Assembly: GCF_019649055.1 (NCBI RefSeq)
Contig: NW_026570383.1
Coordinates: 1 to 64,000, forward strand
Origin: Paramacrobiotus metropolitanus
Taxonomy: Eukaryota > Tardigrada > Eutardigrada > Parachela > Macrobiotidae
Direction: 5' to 3'
DNA: 64,000 nucleotides
This document shows, one piece after another, positions 45,480 to 56,605 of the stretch (positions are counted from its first letter, which is position 1; every line of letters starts with the position of its first letter). A model generated the notes under the pieces. It saw only the letters and a list, made by a program, of their open reading frames with translations, ran no database searches and was not told the DNA's origin. Made by a program: the position numbers and the translations under genes.

Positions 45480-47099
45480 ATGGATACCAACTTGACTAGT
45501 GTCATGGATGACAACCTGACTTCTTTGACAATTCCACCTAACTTTACGGATAATTTTTCGGAACTGTTAAAAAATTGGGACGGCATTAGGGAAGAACCCA
45601 ATGGACAGCCCAATGCATGGTATATTAATATGATAAGCGGCGTTAATATACTGTTCAATCTCTGCATACTGTCGTTGTTTGCTAAATATCCTCAGCTCCG
45701 TACGGCCTTTGCCTTGTACGTCATTCACCTATCCATCTGCAACATCGTGCAGGGAATGGCCTCCTGTTTCCTGTCGGACTTGCAGGGCCTGATCCAACGG
45801 GCTGCTGATGCAATCGACTTCTGCGCTTTCGCTATATACGTGTCCCGGGTCCTGCCCATTCTGCCCATGCAGGCGCACGTCCTCATCACCGTCAACCGTG
45901 TCTGGGCGCTGAGATGGCCCATCTCCTACCGGAACCGCCACACAACACGCTTTGCCATTATTCTGTGCGTGGTCAGCGTGGTGTTCACTCATCTGGCCAT
46001 TCTGCCGATGATTCTACTGAACCGGTTCATGTATCCTGAAGAATATCTTAAGATTTGTGAAATCACGCGCAGCATCGGATGGTTGAAGACTTATGCCATG
46101 CTTGTGGATACGTTGGTGGACATTGCAACGGTGGCCTGCATTATTTTGGTGTACCCGTTTCTGTGCTGGTTGTACAGGCGGAAGGTGCACCGTAAAGAAG
46201 ACCGGAAAAAGCGTACAGCCAGCCAACTCCAAACGATTGCATTCCACACGCAGCCTCCACCCGTGCTCGTAAGTGCCCTCGGCCCCGGGAAACGACAGGT
46301 ATTCCAGCCAAGCAATCTAAGTACGGTGTTTATATTTGTATGGAAAGAACGCTTACATTCGGCCAATTCGTTTACGACTCAAAAATTTATTAATAACCGG
46401 TGCAAGCGATGCGCAACCCACTCAGTGCTCGCGCAGGGTTGGGTTTGAAAAGAAAACCGCTAGTTTTTGCAATATGCATTAAAGGAAGCATCACATTTGT
46501 TAAGAATATAATTACCGTGTAAGTTATATCGTATGCATGAACGATAATAAACGAAGCGCTATGGTATCTTGCTTCGTAAAAGCAACTGGTCAAAGCCTGC
46601 TTATCTCTACAATACCAGGCAGTGGCAGGCACTACTCGTAGGCAGCAACTTTGTTATCACGCACTGCAGAAAATGTTGCTTTTGTAAAACTTAGACAAAC
46701 GTGAATAGTTCTGGTGCCTGGTAGGTTGCATATCAACGTTCAGCGACGGAGACGTTCCGCGTGCAGCCCTTCGTGACCTTTACAGTCCTGACCTGCAGTA
46801 CCCTTGCATGTTGGACACCCACCATGTTACAGACCGCCCTGACGCATCTTGGTGTAATATCAGAGAATGATCCAGTATTCACGGAATCTACCATGATACT
46901 CCTACTTCTTCAGCCGGTTTTTGACCCGATACTCTTCGCACTCAGTATGCAGACCATCCGCAACGCCATTGCTATTCTCCTGGGAAGACTGCTACGACGT
47001 TTGCGGTCCACCGACATTTCGTCGACTAACACTACGTCGACCCACACAGTGTCGACCGCACTACGTCGACCGTCGACGCGTCACAAGGGCGACAACTAA
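45480..47099 (+). CDS. Class-A GPCR, tandem copy 3 (intact)
   Basis: Exon 1 (45480-46298, 273 codons, phase 0) and exon 2 (46725-47099) give about 397 residues, a normal GPCR length. The N-terminus has sequons (DTNLTS, DDNLTS, NFTD). The seven helices can be placed: TM1 SGVNILFNLCILSLFAKY, TM2 ALYVIHLSICNIVQGMA, TM3 ending VLITVNRVWALRWPISYRNRH (NRV in place of DRY), TM4 FAIILCVVSVVFTHLAIL, TM5 TVACIILVYPFLCWLYRRK, TM6 CSTLACWTPTMLQ (CWxP) and TM7 LLLLQPVFDPILFALSM (DP in place of NP). The Ser/Thr-rich tail (STNTTSTHTVS) is longer than in copies 1 and 2 and is encoded by repeated GTCGAC motifs. The ligand is unknown and no subfamily is recognised. Confidence 0.88.
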
Positions 47100-47200
47100 G
47101 ATAAGCATAAGAAATTACTTGAAACCTAAGACAAAATAAGAAATCATAAGAAAACCTAAGAAGATTTAAGAACAGATAAGAACAACTAGGACGGTTTAGT
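47020..47200 (+). repeat. GTCGAC cluster and AAGAAA-CTAAG degenerate repeats at GPCR3 3' end
   Basis: GTCGAC occurs five times between about 47028 and 47076 inside the coding tail. After the stop, variants of ATAAGAAA and CCTAAGA recur irregularly. Copies 1 and 2 lack this stretch, so it is a local expansion. Confidence 0.75.
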
Positions 47201-47924
47201 TAAACACTAGCTCGACGTCCTGACGGTTCGATATCATGTCTGTTCGACAAAGTGACGGTCGACAAAATGGCGGGTCACCGACATTTGCGATAACCGGAAA
47301 GACAAGATACATTTAAATCATGATCACAGCGCACACCATGCCTCCTAGCAACCCGGAATTCCAGTCCGCTTTGTCAACCAGAATTGTTTTTGAAGTGCAT
47401 GCATAAACAACAGAATGGTTAGGATGGTATAATCGGGTGACTGCCTTATGATTATTATTGTGCGCACTTTAAACTACTCTGAAATCTGTAACACTTGATT
47501 GTGGATATTATCAAACTGCAGCCGTTAGCCAAGCTCATTCACCAAATTCGCGGATACGCCGGATAGGATACGTATTTTGGGATAAATGGAGAAATATTAC
47601 ATGGGCTGAATTCTAGCAACCGTAAAACGTGTCCAGCCGGACTACAGTGGCTGCCATCGCCAACTGTAAATTTCTCCTTCAAACTTGTTTGTCAGCCTTT
47701 TGTGGCGCTGCTATACGTTTTCTACCTATGTGTGAATACTTAAATACCGGTATACACTATCGGCTCAACTCCCATAGATTAGTGGTAAAAACTTGTATTG
47801 TGGAATTCAAGCTCCTGCTAGAAGAGCATCGCTGTACAGCAAATATTTCGAATTAAAGAATTAAGGATCAGCAGGTTGTACCAAGCTTCCAACTATGTAT
47901 TCTATTCTTCCTAAACGCCGTACG

Positions 47925-48100
47925 TTCTGAAAGTTTGCTAAATGAACGCTGTACATTTATGCAAAACGGTCCTTCGACGAAGCCTGGTAGTCGACAAAGT
48001 GGACTTGAGTTGTTGATTTTGGTAGTGCTGGCAAGAAGCCGGAGATTATTCCTCATTGTCATAACAATATTTGCCTTGAAAACGGGATTCAGAGTGAATT
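47925..48100 (+). pseudogene. Decayed F-box-family gene fragment 2
   Basis: GTCGACAAAGTGGACT, then TTTGGTAGTGCTGG, AAGCCGGAGATTATTCC, CATTGTCATAACAATATTTG and AACGGGATTCAGAG align with 58500-58620 of the F-box gene (GTCGATAAACTGGACT, AAGCCGGAGGTCATCC, ATTGTCATGACACCATATTC, AACGGACTCAATCGAGAG). In-frame stops are present. Only the N-terminal domain region is kept. Confidence 0.75.
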
Positions 48101-48375
48101 GACCTCTAAGTGAAGTGCTCGTCTGTGAAGTAGTGTACCCACGCTCGCATTTGTTGTTATTTTGATGGCTGTTGCTACGTAGTACAACCTACAGGTAGTA
48201 CCCAGTAGCCTTTAGCTTTATAGCACTACTGAATATATCTGTATAAGTTTTAGGCCATCGCAACCGTGATGACCACATCTTTCCTGCATGCATATGGTAT
48301 CTGGTCGGACCGCACAGCATCTCTCTGGAGTTCCGGTGCCTTGTGTAGCTTAATTTAATTGCTTTTGAAGTACTC

Positions 48376-48379
48376 GTAT
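48376..48379. other. Target-site duplication GTAT, low-coordinate side
   Basis: GTAT directly precedes the LTR at 48380 and also directly follows the other LTR at 57997-58000. The short length leaves some chance of coincidence. Confidence 0.55.
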
Positions 48380-48770
48380 TACAACGGAAGGCTGACGGTG
48401 AGCTCCCGTTTACTGTGGGTTGGCTACACGCCGCGCCACGCCGCTAAACAGACCGATGTTGGTGGTCTAATATTACGCAACTGCGAAACCCACAAACAGG
48501 AAGAGATCTTACTGTTCCTCTGGATGAAGGGAAATGTGCAGAAGATAAAACGAGAGGTCACGACGAACGATCGATCGAGAGGTTGCCCATGGACAAATTT
48601 ATTAGAATTCAGAAAGTTACTCCATCACCGACTGATCAGCGTCCAATTTCCCATTTCACATCACACCGTTAAACACCGTTAACACACTAGCCAGCTGTGA
48701 CTCATCAATCCACACAGACTGACCAATCAAATAAAGTTCTAATTATTTGAATTTAACCACAGTCGCTATA
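48380..48770 (-). repeat. 3' LTR (391 bp)
   Basis: Matches 57614-57996 over its whole length. By eye there are no substitutions; differences are four length changes (GGCT, TA, one base in CTGCGAAA, one T in GAATTC), all longer here. Confidence 0.95.
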
Positions 48771-48778
48771 TCCCGCCG
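48771..48778 (-). other. Short polypurine tract
   Basis: Read on the minus strand, GGCGGGA directly precedes the 3' LTR, the place where plus-strand priming occurs in LTR elements. The tract is short, so the call is tentative. Confidence 0.4.
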
Positions 48779-48921
48779 TAAGCGGTTAATTAGTGAATTA
48801 ACCAAGACACAAAAGAGATTACAAAATCAAATACTGTTATTCCAGCAAACAGAAATGAGCAAATTATTAGTAAAATCCATGGAAATTACCAATTCCATTC
48901 CGTCCATGCCTGTCCGACACT

Positions 48922-50803
48922 TCACTTGTCCGCTTCAGAATCTTTCCATACGTCGCTCCTCGCGCCATTCCTCTTTCTCTTTCGCTGATCCATCATCACT
49001 CGCAGGTCATCTTCCAGCTGCTTTTCTCCATTTCTTCCTTCTTCTGCTGTTCCTGCATACGCTTGATCTCCTGCTGGTACTTCTCGTTTCCGCTCGTAAT
49101 CGTGCCAGCTCATCCAGATCTCCACTACGAATACGCTCTTCACTCTGACTACGCTGCACGTCTGCTGGTAATTCGTCACAATACGTTCTCCGATCTTACG
49201 AATATCACGTTCCATTTCAACATGATGTCCACAGCTCCACATGTCAATCGAAGCATACTGTCTACGTCGATCTGCATACCACTGTTGTCGCATACGGTCC
49301 AACTCACGATACATATGTAAAACATAATCACGGCTCGTTTCATCATATGTACCATCCCACATACAGTCTCCTGACCAAAACGAGCAATATCATCCGGAAA
49401 GAATCGGTTCGGGTTAAAGTACAAGGGCGGTTCTTCACTACGTCGGAATCGTCCTTGAATGAACTTTGAACACTTGCCCGTACCGATTTCCCATCGAGTC
49501 GTACCGTCCTTCTGGGATTCATACGTAATCCACGAAGTTGCAGCAAAACGATCATAAACCAAGTCTCCACATACTTTGGACTGAGTGACGTCTTTATAGG
49601 CTCTGGATACGTTACGAATCGTTTCTTATTTTCCGCTTCATTACTTCGCAATAACTCCAAAAATGTCTTCAACTCTAACACGTGCCATCGTTCCGCTCTA
49701 CAAGTCTCCGCTTTGTCTGGACTCTCTTCGCTTTGCGCCAGTGTGTTAAGTCCATCCGCCATGCGATTCAAATCTGCCATCACGATACCATACTGCTCTT
49801 TACGGAGACGTTTTTCCATACTCATGAATGGATGAATCGGCAAATTCCCAGGTACACCCGGTTGGATACGGTTTACGTTCTTCAGGACAGCTTCTCCTGG
49901 CGTCTACGCGCAATGTCCGCTTGCTGCTGATTTGGCTGCAGCATACGCTGTGGATTTTGCTGGGTCATACGCTGCTGCTGATTGTGCATTGATTGCACTG
50001 GTCCACTGTCCGCGACACGCTGTGCCATTGTCCGGTTTTCCATCTGCACATACGATTTAAAATAAGTATCTGACTCAACATACTTTTGTTCATCAGAATA
50101 ACATACATTACGATCTGCGGTACGTTGCTGTGTCTGCTCTCGCGGATCGGAACGCATCATACGTGAGTTAACCGTGGCTTCGCGTCCATCCTTGAAAGTA
50201 ATCGGAGGATGTGCTCTACGCTGCTCTGGCTCAGAATGCTCCACGGGTTCATTACGATACACCGGCGTCATCATGAATGGCATATTGTCCCGCTCCTCAT
50301 CATCACCACGATCCACGTGCGACGCTGGTGGCATACTAGTCTGCTGCTGACGCTGACCACTCATACGCTGCTGTCGACGCTGGGATTCGAGCTCTCTGCG
50401 GTACTTTTCCCGATCCCGTGCTTCCTCCTCTTCACTCCACGAAATAGACTCTGTCAGACGATCTACTTTTACGCGCACCACGGAGACGTTCTTCGGCTAT
50501 TTCTATGTCAAGCTGATCTCCATAAGCTTTAATCTGTCGCAACTTCACTACGCTCTTCTACTTCACGACGCCATTTATCGCGCTTCTCCTTGTCTTCCGC
50601 ACGCCACTGCTGTCTTTCCGCTCACGCTCTGCACGTTGCACCCGCTCACGTTCTTGTTGGTCACGTTCACGTTGTTCACGTTCTCGTTGGAGATTCAAAG
50701 CATCAGCATCCTTACGCTCCCGTGCCATCTGCTCCATACGACGCAGGCGCTCTTCTGCAGTGTCGTCATTATTTCGCTCCATTTCTGTTAAGAAACAAAA
50801 CAT
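48922..50803 (-). CDS. Extra coding region after integrase, charged coiled-coil type
   Basis: Four open segments follow each other in different frames: 50803-50558, 50481-49882, 49843-49343 and 49362-48922 (a further frame at 49562-49176 overlaps the last two). The first is nearly all Glu, Arg and Gln (REREQRERDQQERERVQRAE), a likely coiled coil. The second is Gln/Arg/Met rich (QRRQQRMSGQRQQQ, QQQRMTQQNPQRMLQ). The rest holds Trp/Tyr-rich sequence such as LYFNPNRFFPDDIARFG. I see no signal peptide, transmembrane anchor or furin-like site, so it does not look like an envelope gene. It could be a third structural protein, a captured host gene, or antisense-transcribed material. Frameshifts match the general indel pattern of the element. 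Confidence 0.55.
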
Positions 50804-51001
50804 ACTTTGTACAGATGCACAATACGTACTGTAGTAAGTTTACTACGAGTATTTCATTTCATTTTCTTATGAATTACTGGACAAGGTTTCGCAGACACTA
50901 TACGAGTATTCTTGACGGACGAAACTATCGTCGGCTTATTATTTGCGTTATCTGTTTTAGTAGCTATACGCTCACTTCTACGTCTGATAAAGTCATTTTT
51001 G

Positions 51002-51856
51002 CTATCTAATACATCCGGATCGTATTCTTTTATACGATTTTAATTTATCCATATGTACAGTAATTATCTGACGACTACGACTTGATTTATCCATTGACTT
51101 CAATTTGACGTTAACTACGTCTGTAATCTCTAAAATTTTGTACGGTCCTTTATACAAGTACTGTAATTTTTCAGTACTGCCAACTGTACGCTGCTCATCT
51201 TTCACCCATACGTAATCACCTACTTTGTACGTACTATCTTCACGATTTCTATCATAATTCTCCGCATTCTTTTCATGCATACGGTCAATATTTTTTGAAA
51301 ATTCCGTCGCAATTTGTAACGCTCTGAACATTTTGTCAAAATACTGCTTTACTGTTACGTTATCAGTATTTTCCGACTTAATTTCCTTGAATAACGTGTC
51401 TACTGTACTGAGCGGCTGCACACCAAACATTAAGTACGATGGTGCATATCCAGTAACGCTATGTACTGTACTGTTATACGCATACGTAATAAAATCTATG
51501 TAATTTGTCCAGTCATTTTGCATCTTGTTTACGTATGCAGTTAATTTCTCAGCAATAAAACGATTCATTCGCTCTACTTTGACATTCGACTGCGGATGAT
51601 AAGACGTCGTAAATCTATGCTGAACTTGCATAATACGATTCAATTCTCGTACGATTTTGCTGATAAAATTCGAACCACGATCTGTCGTCAAATGCTTTGG
51701 AGGACCAAATTTTAAAATAATCTCCTTTAAAATAAATTCTGCGGTCTCTTTCGCATTCGTAGTTTTCACTGCTGCACATACGACAAATCTACTCGTGTTT
51801 TCCACAGCAACAATAATATGTTTAAAACCTTCTGCAGTTTCATGGAAACGGTCCAA
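51002..51856 (-). CDS. Integrase core and C-terminal part of the LTR element
   Basis: Integrase inserts the cDNA copy into the chromosome. The segment begins with the first catalytic Asp region (MDRFHETAEG), followed by TTDRGSNFISK (second Asp) and KVERMNRFIAEKL (Glu), so the DDE triad is complete in the sequence. The C-terminal part has KVGDYVWVKDE and YKGPYKILEI, the GPY/F-type module typical of Ty3/gypsy. A frame change near 51860 separates it from the zinc-finger part upstream. The segment ends with a stop at 51002. Confidence 0.88.
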   Translation of the reverse strand: MDRFHETAEGFKHIIVAVENTSRFVVCAAVKTTNAKETAEFILKEIILKFGPPKHLTTDRGSNFISKIVRELNRIMQVQHRFTTSYHPQSNVKVERMNRFIAEKLTAYVNKMQNDWTNYIDFITYAYNSTVHSVTGYAPSYLMFGVQPLSTVDTLFKEIKSENTDNVTVKQYFDKMFRALQIATEFSKNIDRMHEKNAENYDRNREDSTYKVGDYVWVKDEQRTVGSTEKLQYLYKGPYKILEITDVVNVKLKSMDKSSRSRQIITVHMDKLKSYKRIRSGCIR

Positions 51857-51885
51857 GTATATCTATTGACCAACATTCTAATTTC

Positions 51886-52653
51886 TCATACGATTTTTAA
51901 CTGTTGTAAGTACGCTGTCGGGGGTATATTAATCGGATTGCGCTTCTGACAATGTTCACACGCTTCCACATAATTACGTACGTAATGCAACATTCTTGGC
52001 CAATAATACCGTTCAAGTACACGCTCTAAAGTACGTTGTAAACCAACATGTCCACCACTCGGACTATCGTGCATTACGTATAATATGTCAGCACGCATAG
52101 TACTGGGAATACAGTACAATAATAAGTTCTTGCCTTTCCTGCACGCCTTTTTCATCAGAATTTCATCTACTATCCTGAACATTTCTAATCGCTTCTGTTG
52201 ACGCTTCGTCGCTCTCTCATAAGCCTCTTTATCTGTAAGTAACATAATTATGTTACTACAGTATATATCTGTACGTTGTTCTTTAATTAATAATTCGTCT
52301 GCCTTATTATCCATAATCGAATGATACATAGGAATCTGATATTCCTCTTCTCCACAAGGCTTTTCTACGCTATATCTGCTGAGATGATCGGCATCTTGAT
52401 GTGCTTTACCACGACGATACGTAATTACATACTCGTACTCTTGCAGCATCAGTGCCCATCTCGCTAAGCGCCCGTGCGGTTCTTTTAAATTTAGCAAGTA
52501 CTGTAGTGCGCTATGATCTGTGATTATGGTAAATTTCAGTCCCATTAAGTAATGACGGAACTTTTTACATGCGAACACTATCGCAAATAGTTCCTTTTCA
52601 GATACGGAGTAATTGACCTGGTGTTGGTCTAACATACGCGATGCAAAACACAC
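51886..52653 (-). CDS. RNase H and integrase zinc-binding part of the LTR element
   Basis: The RNase H domain shows YSVSEKELFAIVFACKKFRHY, TIITDHSALQYL and RRGKAHQDADHLSRY, the usual Glu, Asp and terminal motifs. The linker leads to an integrase HHCC zinc-binding domain (MHDSPSGGHVGLQRTL, then ACEHCQKRNP). The domain order fits the Ty3/gypsy pol polyprotein. It is separated by frame changes from RT on one side and from the integrase core on the other. Confidence 0.88.
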   Translation of the reverse strand: MCFASRMLDQHQVNYSVSEKELFAIVFACKKFRHYLMGLKFTIITDHSALQYLLNLKEPHGRLARWALMLQEYEYVITYRRGKAHQDADHLSRYSVEKPCGEEEYQIPMYHSIMDNKADELLIKEQRTDIYCSNIIMLLTDKEAYERATKRQQKRLEMFRIVDEILMKKACRKGKNLLLYCIPSTMRADILYVMHDSPSGGHVGLQRTLERVLERYYWPRMLHYVRNYVEACEHCQKRNPINIPPTAYLQQLKIV

Positions 52654-52869
52654 GACATGCCATCCGTCGCTGTGTTTTTGTTCCAGATATTGCCCCGACT
52701 CTATGTCGAAGCATCTGTCTTCAGCTGCGTCTCCAACTTATAATCAAAAGGTTTCAATACCGGTACGCTCATAAGAACTGTTTTCAAATAATCATACGAT
52801 TGTTGCTGCTCTACTCCCCATATGAAATGGTTCGTCTTTTACGAGTTAATTTTAGTAATGGTTGAGCAT

Positions 52870-53966
52870 ACGTAGAGAAATTTCTATGAAACCACGATAA
52901 TATGTTAATGCACCAATAAACGATCTGACGGCTTTAACGCTATCTGGTACTGGTAGTTTCGCGATTGCATCAACTTTACTCTTATCTGGCTTTAGTCCGT
53001 CTTTGCGATTAAGTATCCAAGAAATTTAATTTCTTCATACGCAATCTCACATTTCTTAGGAGATACTGTAAATCCTGCCTTTGCAACTGCAGCTAATACG
53101 CTATCTAGTAATTCTATGTGTTCGTCAAATGTTGCTCCACCTATAAGAATATCATACGTAACATACGACACCCTTCCACTTTAAATGTGAGAGTATGCTG
53201 TCGATTGCTTTTGGAATGTAGCGGTTGCTCCCGCCAAACCAAAAGGCATACGTAGGAATTCAAATTGACCGTCTTGTCACGAATGAGCACTTTTAACATC
53301 ACGCTCTGCCATACGTATTTGCCAAAATCCGCTATTGAAGTCTAGACTATAAAAGTACTTTGAGTTTCCAAAGCTATTTACGGCATCCTCTACGTTCGGC
53401 AACGGCCACGCCGATTTATGATATATCTTATTTAATTCTCTAAAATCAATGCATAATCTTGGTACTGCATTCGGATCTGCCTTCTTAACGAGTACGACAG
53501 GAAAACTCCATGGTGAAGTTGATTTGCGAATTACACCATTATTTTCCATTTCATCTACCTGCTGCTTAATAATCATACGTTGCGCATAGGAAGTACGATA
53601 CGGTAGTTTCTTAATTGGCGGATGATCGCCTGTTTCTATCTCATGCGTTACTTCTGAACATTCACCTAATTTACGATTCTCACAGGGAAATACTGCATGA
53701 TGCTTTACGAATAAATTAACCAGACGTTTACGCTGATCGTTGGTTAATTTAGGGTTAAATTTCATCTCACTAATTTGATCCAATACGTTAACTTTAACTC
53801 CATGATCTGTCTCTTCTACGACAGCTGTAGAAGTACTGAATACATTCTCTGCGACCACTTCACCTTCTTCAATAATTTCTGCAACACCAACCATAAGACC
53901 TTTACGTAAACGTATAGCCCGATCAGAGAAGTTGGTGATTAGTACTGCTGTTTTACCATCCTCCAC
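52870..53966 (-). pseudogene. Reverse transcriptase part of the LTR element, interrupted
   Basis: The open part 53966-53277 includes the entry region (SPWSFPVVLVKKADP), RLCIDFRELNKIY and the first catalytic Asp block (YFYSLDFNSGFWQI). The remaining RT blocks continue to about 52870 in other frames. The block that should hold the catalytic Asp pair lies near 53150-53166 and is cut by a frame change, so the enzyme would not be made from this copy as written. The C-terminal Lys-rich block and FLGY-type motif follow in another frame. The relation to Ty3/gypsy RT is clear from block order. Confidence 0.85.
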
Positions 53967-54018
53967 TTGTACGATACTGTTACCGACCGATACGTGATGG
54001 TTAAACAGTAAGGTACCT

Positions 54019-54960
54019 TCAGGAAAAAAGTCTCATATTGCCTGTGTACTGATCAGGTACATTCACTTCTAGAAGTACACCAGTTTTCGGTTTAATATGA
54101 GTATTATTACTCAATTTAATTCGCGTACGATTCCAGTCATATTCTCCACTCGCATCGGTTGCAGCGTTAACTGCTTTATCGATTACGTCAGCTTCATCAC
54201 GTACTTCATCAGTACTTTGTACCTCACACTGTACTGATTTATCCGTACTAACTACTGTCTTTATGGCTGTGGAATTATCTAGTACTACAGTACTAGTACT
54301 CTGCAGTTCTTCTTCTTCAATTTTATTCTGCATACGTTGCACTCTTGCTTGTGTTTTCGTTACGTAATTAAAATTACTTAATATCTTGCGTATCTGATAC
54401 GCACTGTTTCTGTAAGTACCGGTCTTCATACTTTTATGTACGAAATCTGTGCTTTTATTTTCAATCTCAAATCTGAATGCATAATTTTCTTCAGTTACGT
54501 ATTTAATACGATTATTTGCATAATATTGTTCCATTATGCACTCTACGCACTCCGCTTTTGATTTCATATCTGTATCGATACTAGCAATTAATTTCGAAAT
54601 TTCACGTACAGATTCATACGCTTCAAATGATATGTAACCTTTCTGAGTATTGATCACTACGCCTTCACGCTTAATAAAATCATTTCCGAGTATGCAAAAT
54701 TCTTGTGGTGCAGTACTTAATAACCAAAAGTCCTGCTTGAATTTATGTTGACCCATAATAATTTCACATTCGGTGTAGCACGGTCTACTTTCTTTCACAT
54801 CATTACTTATGGTGGTAAATCTTAGCTGCTGCCTTCCGGTGCTTCAATACGTTGCAGTTTAAGATCTAACATCATAGGATAGCTCATTATGCTAGTACTT
54901 GCACCAGTATCTATAAGAGCTTCTATTTCCTGTCCGTTTATAATCACGCTTACCTTCGCT
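54019..54960 (-). CDS. Aspartic protease and linker of the LTR element
   Basis: The active-site motif ALIDTGASTSIM lies near 54900 and the second half (CILGNDFIKREGVVIN, the family ILG-D motif) lies in another frame near 54700. A long linker rich in Thr, Val and Asp (54600-54019) leads towards RT. Retroviral-type proteases process the polyprotein as dimers. The frame changes between the two halves near 54810. Confidence 0.8.
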
Positions 54961-55006
54961 GGGTTTACATGATGCCGGTCCACCGTGTACATTAGTACTC
55001 AGCTCA

Positions 55007-56605
55007 CTACGTTTCAGCGGTACGGTGCCACTCAATGACACAATACGGTCTACAGGAGGCTTTCTGTTTACGCGGCCATACGGACCTCCGTTTACGTATG
55101 GCGACAGTCTTTTCCCTCTTCTGACACCCAGTTATCGTTCTGATTTCCTTTTCTACTTCATCTTCATACGCTCGCTGTAGTTCTCGCTTCTTATCTTCAG
55201 GACATTTTGGCAATATAGATTCTAAATCTCTACGACTCTTAATGAAAGGACACATACGAAACCCATGCCGATAATCGAAGCACTTAGGACAAAAGTACAA
55301 TCCATTATTTAGTCTGTACGATGAGAAATCTATCTCATTACGACTGAACTTCCACTGCGTAATTGGTAAATCACGTTGTCCAGGGCTACGAGAACGAGAA
55401 AATCTACGATTATCACTACGTTCTCTGTTACGATTTATCACGGTCCCGACTTCCACTACGATCACGGGAGAAATCTCGGCGAAATCGGTCACCCGATCGC
55501 GACTACCACTACGTCCTCGCTCATCCCGGTTCCATCTTTCATTTCTGCCACGATTCTCATACGTACGTGAATCGCGATTGCCATAACGAAAATCATTACG
55601 AGTATCACGGTTACTATTATAACGATTATCAGTACGGATATCCGATTTGCATACGTATTCCTGCTATTATTACTATATCGGTTATTACTGTACTGATTGC
55701 TACGGAAATCATTACGATCGCGAGATCCACTACGTTCCCGAAAAGATCTAAATTTGTCAAAAGATCTACTTCGGTCTCGTCTGTATTCATACGCATTAAC
55801 TGCCTGTGCCGTACTTACTTGCATAGTTTCTTTCGTTTCCGACTGGTCAATACGTGCCAAGTTACTTAAAACTCTACGCATTTCCGGAATTGTATTCACT
55901 TTAGCTACTGCTAGAGCTTACGATACTCGACATTACTGTCAATAGCTCTACGTATTTCAGCAATCTTATCCTCTTCCGCCATATTCGGATTAATTTCCTG
56001 CATTAAGTCTAACATCTCATCAAAAAATTCCTCTACATTTTCACCAGGCTTTAAGGTTTTCTGTGCCAGCTCCATACGCTTTACTTGCTTATAATCTTCC
56101 GGCAGATAACGTAAACACATATATCTTTCCATTCTGCATATGATTTTCTGCTATTTGTTGACCACATACTTTCAAAGAATTTACGCGGACCTTCTTCCAA
56201 ATACGTTGGTAACATACTGATACGCTTTGCTGATGACCAGTTCAAATTATCTGCTACGCGGTCAAACTGCTGAAAAATGCTTTATGCTGTAATTCGACTT
56301 GTTTTTAAATTTTTCAATTGTATGATCTTTTGTTACGTTTCTGCTGTTGTTATTAATAACATACGAATTTAATGCCGAAATTAACGAATTGATATCTGTA
56401 CTTGTTACGTTTGCGAACTTGCGATATTTTCTTCAGTTTGAGTACGTTCAGTTTTAACTGGTTCATACTTAATCTCATTATCAGTTGCATTCACATGTAC
56501 TTCAGTTTCTTCATCTTCTACGTTGATAGTCCGATTCTCAAATGCATATTTTCTTGTCCAATCGTTCAAACGATTTCGCAGTTCATTAACGTTTTGTCTC
56601 TGCAT
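55007..56605 (-). CDS. Gag region with zinc knuckle
   Basis: Segments in several frames make up gag. 56605-56405 is an acidic N-terminal part. 56132-55911 is capsid-like (LRYLPEDYKQVKRM, TLKPGENVEEFFDEMLDLM). 55899-55489 is Arg/Ser/Asn-rich (RRDRSRSFDKFRSF). 55492-55007 contains CPKCFDYRHGFRMC, an exact C-x2-C-x4-H-x4-C nucleic-acid-binding knuckle. Gag packages the RNA. Frameshifts separate the parts, and the sequence between 56605 and the 5' LTR has no clear protein. Confidence 0.8.

Noticed and set aside
48922-50803. Envelope gene of the retrotransposon
   Set aside because: The region lacks a signal peptide, cleavage site, fusion peptide and membrane anchor; composition is charged and coiled-coil.
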